A stretch of DNA of 64,000 bases, from the NCBI RefSeq assembly GCF_000368765.1, contig NZ_KB849653.1:103607-167606 (forward strand), written 5' to 3'. This DNA comes from Acinetobacter junii CIP 64.5 (lineage in GTDB: Bacteria; Pseudomonadota; Gammaproteobacteria; Pseudomonadales; Moraxellaceae). The position numbers were made by a program, and so were the translations under genes. Shown in pieces: positions 8,367 through 17,802 of the stretch; position 1 is the first letter of the stretch; each line of letters starts with the position of its first letter. Under the pieces are notes generated by a model. The model searched no databases. It saw nothing but the letters and a program-made list of their open reading frames with translations, and was not told the DNA's origin.

Positions 8367-11300
8367 TTGAAAGACTTGCTCGATATCATGCGTAAGAAAA
8401 CGGATTCAGAAGGTCATGCACCGATTGAATTTGACCGTATCCGTATTGGTCTTGCGTCACCAGAGATGATTAAGTCATGGTCTCACGGTGAAGTTAAAAA
8501 GCCTGAAACCATTAACTACCGTACTTTTAAACCTGAACGTGACGGTTTGTTCTGTGCCAAAATCTTTGGTCCAGTAAAAGATTACGAATGCTTGTGTGGT
8601 AAATACAAGCGTATGAAATATAAAGGCGTCATTTGTGAAAAATGTGGCGTTGAAGTAACGACTGCTAAAGTTCGTCGTGAACGTATGGGTCACATTGAAC
8701 TTGCTTCTCCAGTTGCACACATTTGGTTCTTGAAATCATTACCGAGCCGTATTGGTTTACTTCTTGATATGACATTACGTGATATCGAGCGCGTATTATA
8801 TTTCGAATCTTATGTCGTTACTGATCCTGGTATGACTCCGTTTGAAAAGTATCAACTTTTAACGGATGAAGAATACTACAATGCACTTGAAGAGCACGGT
8901 GATGAATTCACAGCGAAAATGGGTGCAGAAGCTGTTCAAGACTTGTTGAAAGACATCGATCTTGAAGCTGAAATTGCTCGTTTACGTGAAGAGATTCCAC
9001 AAACGACTTCAGAGACGAAACTTAAAAAAGCGTCTAAACGTTTGAAGTTGATGGAAGCATTCAAAGAATCAAACAATAAGCCTGAATGGATGGTGATGAA
9101 TGTACTTCCAGTACTTCCACCAGACTTACGTCCGCTTGTACCACTTGAAGGTGGTCGTTTCGCGACTTCAGACTTAAACGATCTATATCGTCGTGTGATT
9201 AACCGTAACAACCGTTTGAAACGTCTTCTTGATCTTGCTGCACCAGACATTATCGTACGTAACGAAAAACGTATGTTACAAGAGTCTGTTGATGCATTGC
9301 TTGATAACGGTCGTCGTGGTCGTGCGATTACAGGTTCGAACAAACGTCCATTGAAATCTTTGGCTGATATGATCAAAGGTAAACAAGGTCGTTTCCGTCA
9401 AAACTTACTTGGTAAACGTGTTGACTATTCTGGTCGTTCGGTAATTACCGTAGGTCCTACTTTACGTCTTCACCAATGTGGTCTTCCGAAGAAAATGGCG
9501 CTTGAATTATTCAAACCATTTATTTTCGCGAAGCTACAAGCATCTGGTCAAGCAACAACCATTAAAGCTGCGAAGAAAATGGTTGAGCGTGAGACTCCAG
9601 AGGTTTGGGACGTTCTTGCTTCTGTAATTCGTCAACATCCAGTGATGTTGAACCGTGCGCCAACACTTCACCGTTTAGGTCTTCAAGCATTTGAACCGAT
9701 TCTGATTGAAGGTAAGGCGATCCGTCTTCACCCACTCGTATGTGCTGCGTTTAACGCCGACTTCGATGGTGACCAAATGGCGGTACACGTTCCATTGACA
9801 TTGGAAGCGCAGCTTGAAGCTCGTGCATTGATGATGTCAACAAACAACATCTTGTCGCCAGCCAACGGTGAGCCAATCATCGTTCCTTCTCAGGACGTTG
9901 TATTGGGTCTTTACTACATCACACGTGATGCAGTAAATGCCAAAGGTGAAGGCATGGTGTTTGCGGATACTCACGAAGTAAACCGCGCATTGGCAACGGG
10001 TAAAGTAGCGATTCACGCACGTGTAAAAGTACGTGTACACCAAACTGTGATTAATGATAATGGTGAACGTGAACAGCAAACGATCATCGTTGATACAACT
10101 CCAGGTCGTTGCTTACTTTGGGAAGTTGTTCCACAAGGTTTAAGCTTTGATATGATCAACCTTGAGATGACTAAAAAGAACATCTCTAAGTTAATCAACT
10201 CTTGCTACCGTAAGCTTGGTTTGAAAGATACTGTTATCTTCGCTGACCAATTGATGTATTTGGGCTTCCGTCAAGCGACGCGCTCAGGTGTATCTGTTGG
10301 TATGGAAGACATGCTGATCCCACCAACGAAACAAGTCATTATTGACAAAGCTGAAACAGAAGTTCGTGAAATCGAACAACAGTTTGAGCAAGGTTTCGTA
10401 ACTGCGGGTGAGCGCTATAACAAAGTGGTCGATATTTGGGCGCGTACCAATGACCAAGTTGCGAAAGCAATGATGGATAACTTGTCTTACACACTTGTTA
10501 AAAACAAGCAAGGTGAAGACGAGAAGCAAAAATCATTCAACAGTATCTACATGATGTCTGACTCAGGTGCCCGTGGTTCGGCAGCTCAGATTCGTCAGTT
10601 AGCGGGTATGCGTGGTTTGATGGCTAAGCCAGATGGTTCGATCATTGAGACACCGATTAAAGCAAACTTCCGTGAAGGTTTGACAGTACTTCAGTACTTC
10701 ATTTCAACACACGGTGCGCGTAAAGGTTTGGCCGATACAGCTTTAAAAACAGCAAACTCTGGTTACTTGACTCGTCGTCTAGTAGATGTAGCACAAGACT
10801 TAGTAATTACTGAACCTGACTGTGGTACAGCGGGTGGTTTAGTGATGACTCCATTCATTCAAGGTGGTGATGTCATCGAGCCATTACGTGACCGCGTATT
10901 AGGTCGTGTAACGGCTGAAGATGTACGTCGTGCATCTGATGACGAAGTTGTATTACCTCGCGGTACGTTAATTGACGAGAAAATCGCAGCTCAGCTTGAA
11001 GAAGCGGGTGTCGATGAAGTTAAAGTACGCTCAGTAATTGCATGTGAATCTACATTCGGTGTGTGTGCTCGTTGTTATGGTCGTGACCTTGCACGTGGTC
11101 ACTTGGTGAATCCAGGTGAATCAGTCGGTGTAATGGCTGCTCAGTCAATTGGTGAACCTGGTACACAGTTAACGATGCGTACGTTCCACGTTGGTGGTGC
11201 TGCGAGCCGAACTTCTGCTGCGAACAGCGTTCAAGTACGTAACAAAGGTACTGTACGTTTCCACAATGTGAAAACTGTACAACATGCCAAAGGTCACTTA

Positions 11301-12560
11301 GTTTCAGTTTCTCGTTCAGGTGAAATTGGTATTGCGGATGACTTAGGTCGTGAGCGCGAGCGTTATAAACTTCCTTACGGTGCCAGCATTTTGTTGAAAG
11401 ATGGTGAGACTGTAGAAGCTGGCGGTATCGTAGCGACTTGGGATCCACATACACATCCACTTGTTACAGAAGTTGCGGGTAAAGCACGTTTCAGCCAAAT
11501 CGCTGATGGTGTAACTGCAACCTCTAAGACTGATGATGCAACAGGTATGACGACTGTTGAAATCTTGCCAGTAACAGCACGTCCTGCGTCTGGTAAAGAT
11601 TTACGTCCTGCGATCGTGTTGGATACAACAGATGGCGGCGAACAGTTCTACTTCTTGCCACAAAATACAATCGTGACTGTCCGTGATGGCGAAACGATTG
11701 GTGTGGGTGATGTAATCGGTCGTGTACCACAAGAATCTTCGCGTACTCGTGATATTACCGGTGGTCTTCCACGCGTTGCAGACTTGTTTGAAGCACGTAA
11801 ACCAAAAGAGCATGCGATTTTGGCAGAAGTGTCTGGTATCGTAAGCTTTGGTAAAGAGACCAAAGGTAAGAACCGTTTAGTGATCACACCTGATGATGGT
11901 TCGGAGATCTACGAAGAGTTGATTCCTAAATGGCGTCAAATCAACGTGTTCGAGGGTGAGCATGTGAACCGTGGTGAAACCATTTCTGATGGTCCACAAA
12001 ACCCACATGACATCTTACGTTTGAAAGGCGAAGTTGCTTTAACAAACTACATCGTGAACGAAGTTCAAGACGTTTACCGTCTCCAAGGTGTAAAAATCAA
12101 CGATAAGCACATTGAAGTCGTCGTACGTCAAATGTTGCGTAAAGTTGAAATCACTGATGGTGGCGATACAAGCTTTATTAAAGGCGAACAAGTGGATTAC
12201 ATCCGTGTTGTTCAAGAGAACCAAGCTGTCTTGGCTCAGAACAAGTTCCCTGCGAAGTTTGAACGTCAATTGATGGGTATTACCAAAGCGTCGCTTTCTA
12301 CTGACTCGTTCATCTCTGCTGCATCGTTCCAGGAAACAACACGTGTGTTAACTGAAGCTGCTGTAACAGGTAAAGAAGATGATTTACGTGGCTTGAAAGA
12401 AAACGTTGTTGTTGGTCGTTTGATTCCTGCTGGTACAGGTCTTGCGTATCACCTAGAACGTCGTCGTCAAGAAGCGGAAGCTGCTGAGTTTGAACTTCAC
12501 AATGATTTCAGTGAAGTTGATCAAGCGTTTAGTCAAGCGTTAAATTCAGATCAATTCTAA
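8367..12560 (+). CDS. rpoC: DNA-directed RNA polymerase subunit beta'
   Basis: The 1397-residue beta' subunit carries the catalytic magnesium site, NADFDGD at 463-469 with D465, D467 and D469. The N-terminal zinc site is C75, C77, C90 and C93; the second zinc site is C819, C893, C900 and C903. The start is TTG at 8367 after the ribosome-binding site CGGAGA, giving [11 protein letters not shown], the conserved N-terminus; the next ATG (8388) would remove the first seven residues of that block. A strong terminator follows the stop, ending the operon. Confidence 0.98.
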   Translation: MKDLLDIMRKKTDSEGHAPIEFDRIRIGLASPEMIKSWSHGEVKKPETINYRTFKPERDGLFCAKIFGPVKDYECLCGKYKRMKYKGVICEKCGVEVTTAKVRRERMGHIELASPVAHIWFLKSLPSRIGLLLDMTLRDIERVLYFESYVVTDPGMTPFEKYQLLTDEEYYNALEEHGDEFTAKMGAEAVQDLLKDIDLEAEIARLREEIPQTTSETKLKKASKRLKLMEAFKESNNKPEWMVMNVLPVLPPDLRPLVPLEGGRFATSDLNDLYRRVINRNNRLKRLLDLAAPDIIVRNEKRMLQESVDALLDNGRRGRAITGSNKRPLKSLADMIKGKQGRFRQNLLGKRVDYSGRSVITVGPTLRLHQCGLPKKMALELFKPFIFAKLQASGQATTIKAAKKMVERETPEVWDVLASVIRQHPVMLNRAPTLHRLGLQAFEPILIEGKAIRLHPLVCAAFNADFDGDQMAVHVPLTLEAQLEARALMMSTNNILSPANGEPIIVPSQDVVLGLYYITRDAVNAKGEGMVFADTHEVNRALATGKVAIHARVKVRVHQTVINDNGEREQQTIIVDTTPGRCLLWEVVPQGLSFDMINLEMTKKNISKLINSCYRKLGLKDTVIFADQLMYLGFRQATRSGVSVGMEDMLIPPTKQVIIDKAETEVREIEQQFEQGFVTAGERYNKVVDIWARTNDQVAKAMMDNLSYTLVKNKQGEDEKQKSFNSIYMMSDSGARGSAAQIRQLAGMRGLMAKPDGSIIETPIKANFREGLTVLQYFISTHGARKGLADTALKTANSGYLTRRLVDVAQDLVITEPDCGTAGGLVMTPFIQGGDVIEPLRDRVLGRVTAEDVRRASDDEVVLPRGTLIDEKIAAQLEEAGVDEVKVRSVIACESTFGVCARCYGRDLARGHLVNPGESVGVMAAQSIGEPGTQLTMRTFHVGGAASRTSAANSVQVRNKGTVRFHNVKTVQHAKGHLVSVSRSGEIGIADDLGRERERYKLPYGASILLKDGETVEAGGIVATWDPHTHPLVTEVAGKARFSQIADGVTATSKTDDATGMTTVEILPVTARPASGKDLRPAIVLDTTDGGEQFYFLPQNTIVTVRDGETIGVGDVIGRVPQESSRTRDITGGLPRVADLFEARKPKEHAILAEVSGIVSFGKETKGKNRLVITPDDGSEIYEELIPKWRQINVFEGEHVNRGETISDGPQNPHDILRLKGEVALTNYIVNEVQDVYRLQGVKINDKHIEVVVRQMLRKVEITDGGDTSFIKGEQVDYIRVVQENQAVLAQNKFPAKFERQLMGITKASLSTDSFISAASFQETTRVLTEAAVTGKEDDLRGLKENVVVGRLIPAGTGLAYHLERRRQEAEAAEFELHNDFSEVDQAFSQALNSDQF

Positions 12561-12574
12561 TTATGAGTTGATTC

Positions 12575-12603
12575 AAAAAAAGCACCTTCGGGTGCTTTTT
12601 TTA
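12575..12603 (+). terminator. Rho-independent terminator of the rpoBC operon
   Basis: A-tract, then AGCACC-TTCG-GGTGCT followed by T7. A perfect 6-bp GC-rich stem with a UUCG loop extended by A-T pairs, 14 bases after the rpoC stop. Confidence 0.95.
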
Positions 12604-12730
12604 TTGGTTTAAGATTGAGTTTAAATTTACAAATATTAAAGCATTAGCTAACTCAAATTACATAACATGATCAAAGTCCACATAAAAGAAGATTATTATT
12701 TTTAACATACAGAACAGGAGAGTATCCGTC

Positions 12731-13087
12731 ATGAAAAAAACAATTGGTGTTGTTTCTGCTTTAGTCATATCAACGGTTATGTTTACAGGTTGTCAAAATA
12801 TGAGTGCATCAGACCAGCGTATCGGTGCAGCAGCCTTGGGTGGTGCAGTAGGTGGTGGTGTTGGTAACCATGTTGGTGGTGGTCTAGGTGCGGGTGTAGG
12901 TGCAGCAGCTGGTGCTGGTGTAGGGGCAAATACCCAAGGTGGTAGTAGCCGTACGACTACAAGTAGTGCTATTGGAGCAGGTATTGGTTCAGTTGTAGGT
13001 AAAGCGTTATTAGGTGGTGATTCTGGTGCTGCAATAGGTGGTGCGATCGGTGGTGGTGCAGGTGCTGCCATCCAAGAAAAGAAATAA
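12731..13087 (+). CDS. Glycine-zipper outer-membrane lipoprotein
   Basis: A 118-residue lipoprotein: signal peptide with lipobox FTGC, Cys21 being the lipidated residue (inferred). The mature part is dominated by glycine-zipper repeats, about 32-66 (GxxxG runs such as GGAVGGGVGNHVGGG) and about 81-113, separated by a Ser/Thr-rich linker. Such proteins (Rickettsia 17-kDa antigen or SlyB-like, and YMGG-type families) are thought to insert into or span the outer membrane. AGGAGAG lies just before the ATG. It stands alone between two terminators, so it is monocistronic. Specific role unknown. Confidence 0.85.
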   Translation: MKKTIGVVSALVISTVMFTGCQNMSASDQRIGAAALGGAVGGGVGNHVGGGLGAGVGAAAGAGVGANTQGGSSRTTTSSAIGAGIGSVVGKALLGGDSGAAIGGAIGGGAGAAIQEKK

Positions 13088-13103
13088 TCTCTAATTTCGT
13101 AAT

Positions 13104-13137
13104 AAAAAATGCCTGTGATTCCTCTCAGGCATTTTTT
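13104..13137. terminator. Bidirectional terminator
   Basis: A-rich run, TGCCTG (13110-13115), a 10-base loop, CAGGCA (13126-13131), then T6. The A/T-flanked stem serves the lipoprotein gene on the plus strand and the convergent DUF4442 gene on the minus strand. Confidence 0.9.
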
Positions 13138-13152
13138 ATCTAGCTGTATAGA

Positions 13153-13638
13153 TTAAGTAGTAGCTTTAGCCTTTTTTCTACGAATGTATAAGGTTTTCTC
13201 GACTTCTGCGATCCGAGTACCAGCTTCATCCACAATATTTAAAGGATATGATCGAAGTACAGGTTCGTGATTTTCAGCTAATCGTTTAATTTCGCTAATT
13301 TCGTCTGCGCTGATCCGTATATCAGCATAAACAGTGCTTCGACCTGGTGATAAAAAATTGATTGCAGCACTTTTATCCCACACTATGTATTTGTTTCCCA
13401 AATGATGCATCAAAATAAGCATATAAAAGGGATCAACCATAGAGTACAAGCTGCCACCAAAATGTGTTCCAACGATATTTCGATTTTTTCGAGTAAGCGG
13501 CATTTTGATTCGAATGAAATAATTGTCGAGATCAATCGTTTCAATTGCTATTCCTGCACCGCGATAGGGTGAGTAATGATTGATCATAAATTTTGAAACG
13601 GCTGGAATGGTTCGAATTTTTCTGAAAAAGTTTTTCAT
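13153..13638 (-). CDS. DUF4442 hotdog-fold protein (thioesterase-like)
   Basis: A 161-residue protein resembling the DUF4442 group of hotdog-fold proteins. The hotdog helix region is visible as HFGGSLYSMVDPFYML at about 60-75, followed by the beta-rich half ending in VEKTLYIRRKK. The family is related to acyl-CoA thioesterases, but its substrates are mostly unknown. A TTG six bases upstream would add two residues; I prefer the ATG at 13638. It is transcribed divergently from the alpha/beta hydrolase gene at 13753, with about 110 bases between them, and converges on the lipoprotein gene. Confidence 0.8.
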   Translation of the reverse strand: MKNFFRKIRTIPAVSKFMINHYSPYRGAGIAIETIDLDNYFIRIKMPLTRKNRNIVGTHFGGSLYSMVDPFYMLILMHHLGNKYIVWDKSAAINFLSPGRSTVYADIRISADEISEIKRLAENHEPVLRSYPLNIVDEAGTRIAEVEKTLYIRRKKAKATT

Positions 13639-13752
13639 GGTCAATTTTTTTTCTGATAACTCTATTCATACTCCATAAATATCATTTTTATTGTATCGCT
13701 GGCAATGGCTGTTTAGTTGACCAAGCCACTTGAAAACAAAATGGGAAAAATT

Positions 13753-14628
13753 ATGCAACCACAAGTAAAAACTGTCACAACTTCTGATCAGCAAACACTG
13801 TGTGTGAAGACATGGGGCGATGAGAAAAAAACACCATTGGTTTTAGTACATGGTTATCCAGATAATCAGGAAGTTTGGGAGCCAATTATTGAAAAGCTTG
13901 TCAATCATTATTTTATTGTAACTTATGATGTGCGTGGTGCAGGTTTATCTTCTATTCCAAAACGTATCAAAGACTATCGTCTACCGCGTTTGTCATTAGA
14001 TTTACAAGAAGTGGTAGATCAAGTTTTAGCAAATCGTAATTTTCATATGGCAGCCCATGATTGGGGTTCATTACAATCTTGGGAATCGGCAACTGAGCCT
14101 AAACTTAAAGGTCGTTTGTTGTCTTATACAACGATCTCTGGGCCTTGCTTAGATCATGCTTCTTTATATTTGCGTGAAAAGTTTAAATCAGCACCAGCAA
14201 ATGTTCTGAAAATGCTGACAAAATCATGGTATATCGGTGCATTCCATTTACCACTCATTGCACCTACAGTTTGGACTTTCTTCAGTCCAGAAAAATGGGG
14301 CAAAATCTTGAATGGATTAGAGAAAAAACAAGATTTACCATTAAATGCAAATATTGTTGCAGATGGTAAATACGGAATTAACTTATATCGTGCAAACTTT
14401 ATTCCTTCTTTAACTCAACCACGCCAACGTTATGCGCAATGCCCAGTACAAGCAATTGTATTGCGTCATGATGCATTTGTTAGTCCAGAATATATTACTG
14501 AGTCTATGCCGAAGTGGGTTGAAAAGTTCGAATATACTGAACTTGATGCGAATCATTGGGCTGTCATCAGCCAACCTGAGAAAATTGCTGAACTTATTCG
14601 TGGTTTTATTCAGCGTCAGGCTGCTTAA
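13753..14628 (+). CDS. Alpha/beta hydrolase, epoxide-hydrolase-like
   Basis: An alpha/beta-hydrolase of 291 residues. HGYP at 33-36 is the oxyanion HGxP motif of epoxide hydrolases and dehalogenases. The nucleophile elbow is AAHDWGS with Asp103, not Ser. A likely acid is D240 (RHDAFVSPEY) and the base is H268 (DANHW). An Asp nucleophile followed by Trp-Gly points to an epoxide hydrolase or haloalkane-dehalogenase-like enzyme rather than an esterase. The frame is open further upstream (TTG 13717, ATG 13741), but the ATG at 13753 has GGGA at suitable spacing and matches where the conserved domain begins. Substrate unknown. Confidence 0.8.
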   Translation: MQPQVKTVTTSDQQTLCVKTWGDEKKTPLVLVHGYPDNQEVWEPIIEKLVNHYFIVTYDVRGAGLSSIPKRIKDYRLPRLSLDLQEVVDQVLANRNFHMAAHDWGSLQSWESATEPKLKGRLLSYTTISGPCLDHASLYLREKFKSAPANVLKMLTKSWYIGAFHLPLIAPTVWTFFSPEKWGKILNGLEKKQDLPLNANIVADGKYGINLYRANFIPSLTQPRQRYAQCPVQAIVLRHDAFVSPEYITESMPKWVEKFEYTELDANHWAVISQPEKIAELIRGFIQRQAA

Positions 14629-14749
14629 GATTGAACGATATTTAACAATAAAAATCACATAAGATTTACGCACTTTATTCGGCGATATTTTCAGCTTCAT
14701 CTCAATGAATCTGCTAGAATGTCGCCTTTCTTTTGCTCCTACTTTTTTC

Positions 14750-16174
14750 ATGAATGCTGTCGTAATCGCGATTGCCGTGATGTTTATACTGTCACTGGCA
14801 CGAGTTTCTGTTGTTCTCACTTTAGTGATTTCAGCCATTGTTGGTGGTTTAGTTGCAGGTTTGAGTCTTTCCCAAACTGTGGAAGCATTTAATGCTGGTT
14901 TAGGTGATGGTGCTGAAGTTGCCTTAGCGTATGCAGTATTAGGTGCGTTTGCTTTAGCACTTTCTAAATCAGGTTTACCTGACTTACTTGCGCATAAATT
15001 GATTGGTTTACTGGGCTTTGAAGCAAGTAAAAATCAAGAAAAAAAGGTGAAGTATCTTTTATTAACCATTTTGTTAATTGCAGCAATCTTTTCGCAAAAC
15101 TTAATCCCAGTTCATATCGCCTTTATCCCTGTACTGGTACCTCCATTGCTGAAAGTCATGAACCATCTAAAATTGGATCGTCGTGCGGCAGCATGTGTGC
15201 TAACGCTTGGTTTAGTGGGAACATATATTTTCCTGCCTGTTGGTTTTGGTGCGATTTTCCTTGAACAGATTTTGATGGGAAATATTAACAAAATTGGTGC
15301 AGCGTATGGTTTGCATGTCGAACGCAGTATGATGCCGATTGGAATGGCTATTCCTGTTTTAGGAATGGTTCTTGGTACGCTTGTGGCAGTGTTTGTGAGT
15401 TACCGTAAGCCACGAGAATATGTAGATCGTACAATCACAACGGTAAAAACTATTGATTTAGATAAACCATTGCGTACAACAACATCTCAAGTTGAGCATG
15501 ATCTCAAAGCCGATGCTGAAGAGCTTCGACATGAAGCAGAAAATGTACCGACAATTTCTAAGAAAACCATGTTTATGGCTTTGCTTGCAATTGTACTGAC
15601 TCTGGTTGCACAACTGTATTCTGGTTCTATGATTCTAGGTGGATTGGTTGGATTTGCTGTGCTATCCGCTTCTGGAATTTTTAAATGGCAAGATGCGGAT
15701 GATGTTTTTGTGCAAGGCATGCGGATGATGGCATTGGTAGGCTTCATCATGATTTCTGCTGCTGGATTTGCATCAGTCATGACGCATACAGGCGATATTA
15801 ATCAATTGGTAAATGGTGTGGTCAATATCATTGGTGATAATCATGCATTAGCTGCATTTCTGATGTTATTTATCGGCTTATTTGTTACGATTGGGATTGG
15901 ATCATCTTTTTCAAGTGTGCCTGTATTGGCTGTTATTTATGTACCGTTGTGTGTGCAATTTGGATTTTCACCATTGGCGACGATTGCATTGATCGGTACA
16001 GCCGCAGCTTTGGGAGATGCAGGATCTCCAGCATCGGATTCAACTTTGGGACCAACGGCTGGTTTAGGTGTGGACGGTCAACATGATCATATTTGGGATA
16101 CGGTCGTTCCAACATTTATTCATTTTAATATTCCTCTTTTGATCTTTGGCTGGATTGCAGCCATGATTCTATAA
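14750..16174 (+). CDS. Na+/H+ antiporter-family membrane transporter
   Basis: A polytopic inner-membrane protein of 474 residues with about a dozen hydrophobic segments, resembling the Na+/H+ antiporter (NhaC-superfamily, YuiF-like) group. Recognisable parts are the N-terminal VVLTLVISAIVGGLVAGLSL block and the C-terminal LGDAGSPASDSTLGPTAGL motif, typical of this family. A hydrophilic loop lies around residues 225-270. An ATG at 14705 would add 15 residues, but TGCTAGAAT at 14712-14720 looks like an extended -10, which favours the ATG at 14750. Substrate (sodium, or an organic cation or amino acid) cannot be read from sequence. Confidence 0.8.
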   Translation: MNAVVIAIAVMFILSLARVSVVLTLVISAIVGGLVAGLSLSQTVEAFNAGLGDGAEVALAYAVLGAFALALSKSGLPDLLAHKLIGLLGFEASKNQEKKVKYLLLTILLIAAIFSQNLIPVHIAFIPVLVPPLLKVMNHLKLDRRAAACVLTLGLVGTYIFLPVGFGAIFLEQILMGNINKIGAAYGLHVERSMMPIGMAIPVLGMVLGTLVAVFVSYRKPREYVDRTITTVKTIDLDKPLRTTTSQVEHDLKADAEELRHEAENVPTISKKTMFMALLAIVLTLVAQLYSGSMILGGLVGFAVLSASGIFKWQDADDVFVQGMRMMALVGFIMISAAGFASVMTHTGDINQLVNGVVNIIGDNHALAAFLMLFIGLFVTIGIGSSFSSVPVLAVIYVPLCVQFGFSPLATIALIGTAAALGDAGSPASDSTLGPTAGLGVDGQHDHIWDTVVPTFIHFNIPLLIFGWIAAMIL

Positions 16175-16188
16175 TAATCTTTCTAAAT

Positions 16189-16217
16189 AAAGGTCCTGAT
16201 TAAGGGCCTTATTTTTT
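16189..16217 (+). terminator. Terminator of the antiporter gene
   Basis: AAGGTCC (16190-16196) pairs with GGGCCTT (16204-16210, one G-U), followed by ATTTTTTG. It lies 15 bases after the stop codon. Confidence 0.85.
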
Positions 16218-16628
16218 GTGAATTAAATTACGTATTTTATTTATTTAATATCTTGGTTAACTGATTTTAAAATAATCATTTGATATTTTTCGTCTCTTTT
16301 TTATTCTATTTTAATAATGATGACTTTATATTAAAAATTGTGGATTTATTATTTTTAAGTAGAATTAAATTCTATTTTTTTTAAATAAATTTATCTATCT
16401 TTATTAGTGGTTAATTCTGACAAAATAGCTAGGTTTTATAGGTATTTATCTTGACTTAAATGGTTTGGATTAAAGTTATATTACATATTTTAACAATTAT
16501 ATTTTTTTGTTATTCAATGGATTAGATAAATAATTAAAATAGTCGGATTTTATCTCTATTGTATAATAATGTGAACTAGTGTTTATTATATTGGACAAGA
16601 ACATAATTTTTTAAATGAGGTTATTTAA
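16218..16628. other. Long AT-rich intergenic region upstream of the OmpW-like gene
   Basis: About 410 bases, very AT-rich, with no open frame of note. A TATAAT hexamer at 16562-16567 is a candidate -10 for the porin gene, without a clear -35. ATGAGGTT at 16615-16622 provides the ribosome-binding site. The AT-rich block may bend DNA or bind H-NS-like proteins (inference). I see no RNA gene. Confidence 0.4.
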
Positions 16629-17213
16629 ATGTTAAAGAAAGTTTTAGTGGTCGCATTATTGGGGTTATCTTCAACTGCATTTGCAGGAGGTTTTCAAATT
16701 AAAGTGGGTGCGAGTTTAATTGACCCAACAGCAGATACAACGCTTGCACCTGGTGCTACGGTAAAAGGGGATCATGAATTTGCATTTACACCGTCAGTTG
16801 AATATTTCTTTGGTGATACACCGTTTTCTGCTGAAGTGTTATTAGCTAATCCTATTAATCACGATGTTTTATTAAATGGTGAAAAGGTTGCAAGTGTGCG
16901 CCAATTACCACCAACAATTACAGCAAAATATAATTTTAAAAATTCAACTCGTTTCACTCCTTATATTGGTGTCGGTGGTACAGCATTTATTGCATGGCAT
17001 GAAAAAGGCGTGGCGGACGACGTAAAAAATGCATACGGTGTTGCAGGTCAGTTAGGTTTCAATTTCCAACCTGCTGATGCGAAAAACTGGGGTGTGTACT
17101 TTGATGCACGTTATGCAGACATTAGCCCTAAAGTTAAATTAGTTGATGGTACTAAATTTAAATTAGACTTGAATCCAATGGTCTATACCCTCGGTTATAG
17201 CTATAAATTCTAA
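16629..17213 (+). CDS. OmpW-family outer-membrane protein
   Basis: A 194-residue OmpW-type eight-stranded outer-membrane barrel. Signal peptide 1-19 (cleavage after AFA, mature protein starting GGFQIKVGA), the family motif of a first strand followed by a polar loop, the RQLPPTITAKYNF strand, FTPYIGVGGTAF in the middle, and a C-terminal strand ending in aromatic Phe (YTLGYSYKF), the BAM recognition signal. OmpW proteins form narrow hydrophobic channels and respond to iron, osmotic and drug stress in other bacteria. Single gene, flanked by a terminator. Confidence 0.88.
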   Translation: MLKKVLVVALLGLSSTAFAGGFQIKVGASLIDPTADTTLAPGATVKGDHEFAFTPSVEYFFGDTPFSAEVLLANPINHDVLLNGEKVASVRQLPPTITAKYNFKNSTRFTPYIGVGGTAFIAWHEKGVADDVKNAYGVAGQLGFNFQPADAKNWGVYFDARYADISPKVKLVDGTKFKLDLNPMVYTLGYSYKF

Positions 17214-17228
17214 GTCATCTAGTTGTGC

Positions 17229-17256
17229 AAGCCTCACATTATGTGGGGCTTTTTTT
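17229..17256 (+). terminator. Terminator of the OmpW-like gene
   Basis: AGCCTCAC pairs with GTGGGGCT (one G-U) around ATTAT, followed by T7, 16 bases after the stop. Confidence 0.9.
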
Positions 17257-17333
17257 ATATTAAAAACCTACATAAAAATAAAAAAACTGCTCGTATGATA
17301 AATAGAATTCACTATATTTATGTGTAATTTGAT

Positions 17334-17684
17334 ATGAAATTTAAATTAGGGTGTATTGGGTTTATTTTGTTTCCATTATTTATGTCATCTGTGAAAGCTG
17401 CTAGTTTTCCATGCCATCAAGCAAAATCAACGGTTGAACATCAGATTTGTAATCAACGAGAATTAAATGATGCCGATGTAAAGTTGGCAACAACTTATCA
17501 AATTATCTTGCATGCTCTTCCAATGGGAGGGCGTGATGCTGAAAAAGATAAGCAGTTTCAATGGTTGAAACAGCGTAATCGTTGCGGTGCGAAAACATTG
17601 TGTTTGAGTAAAGCGTATTTACAAAGACAACAACAACTTGATCGTATCCTACAAGATCGCGTGTTGAGTCAGGGACCTTTTTAG
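17334..17684 (+). CDS. Small secreted LprI/DUF1311-like protein
   Basis: A 116-residue exported protein with a signal peptide at about 1-22 (cleavage near VKA). The mature part resembles the lysozyme-inhibitor LprI N-terminal domain (DUF1311): FPCHQAKSTVEHQIC, then a helix with ELNDADVKLATTY, then RNRC and LC. The four cysteines C27, C39, C84 and C90 likely make two disulfides in the periplasm. The family includes lysozyme inhibitors, but many members have unknown targets. Short AT-rich spacers isolate it from the neighbouring OmpW-like gene and htpG. Confidence 0.75.
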   Translation: MKFKLGCIGFILFPLFMSSVKAASFPCHQAKSTVEHQICNQRELNDADVKLATTYQIILHALPMGGRDAEKDKQFQWLKQRNRCGAKTLCLSKAYLQRQQQLDRILQDRVLSQGPF

Positions 17685-17729
17685 CTCACGTAAATTTGAG
17701 TGATTTAGATAAAAAATTGCATTTTAAGG

Positions 17730-17757
17730 ATTGAAAAATTTTAGTTATACACCATTC
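17730..17757 (+). promoter_or_regulatory. Sigma-32-like heat-shock promoter of htpG
   Basis: ATTGAAA at 17730-17736 against the consensus CTTGAAA, and CACCATTC at 17750-17757 against CCCCATnT, with 13 bases between, which is within the range known for RpoH promoters. It lies 45 bases upstream of the htpG start. This fits the known heat control of htpG. Confidence 0.65.
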
Positions 17758-17802
17758 ATAGATCATTCCAAATTGATAAGCCTCACACATAAGGAGTGAT
17801 TT

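Noticed and set aside
8936..9376. 146-codon open frame antisense to rpoC
   Set aside because: Lies wholly inside rpoC on the other strand, has no ribosome-binding site and a composition explained by rpoC codon use. The same holds for antisense frames at 11050-11460 and 38850-39290.
9836..10079. 80-codon frame antisense to rpoC
   Set aside because: Shadow of rpoC codons, no start signal.
12793..13071. 92-codon Pro/Ala-rich frame antisense to the glycine-zipper lipoprotein
   Set aside because: Proline runs are the reverse complement of glycine codons in the real gene.
14410..14838. 142-codon minus-strand frame across the hydrolase-antiporter junction
   Set aside because: Antisense to two good genes and covers a likely promoter; no family resemblance.
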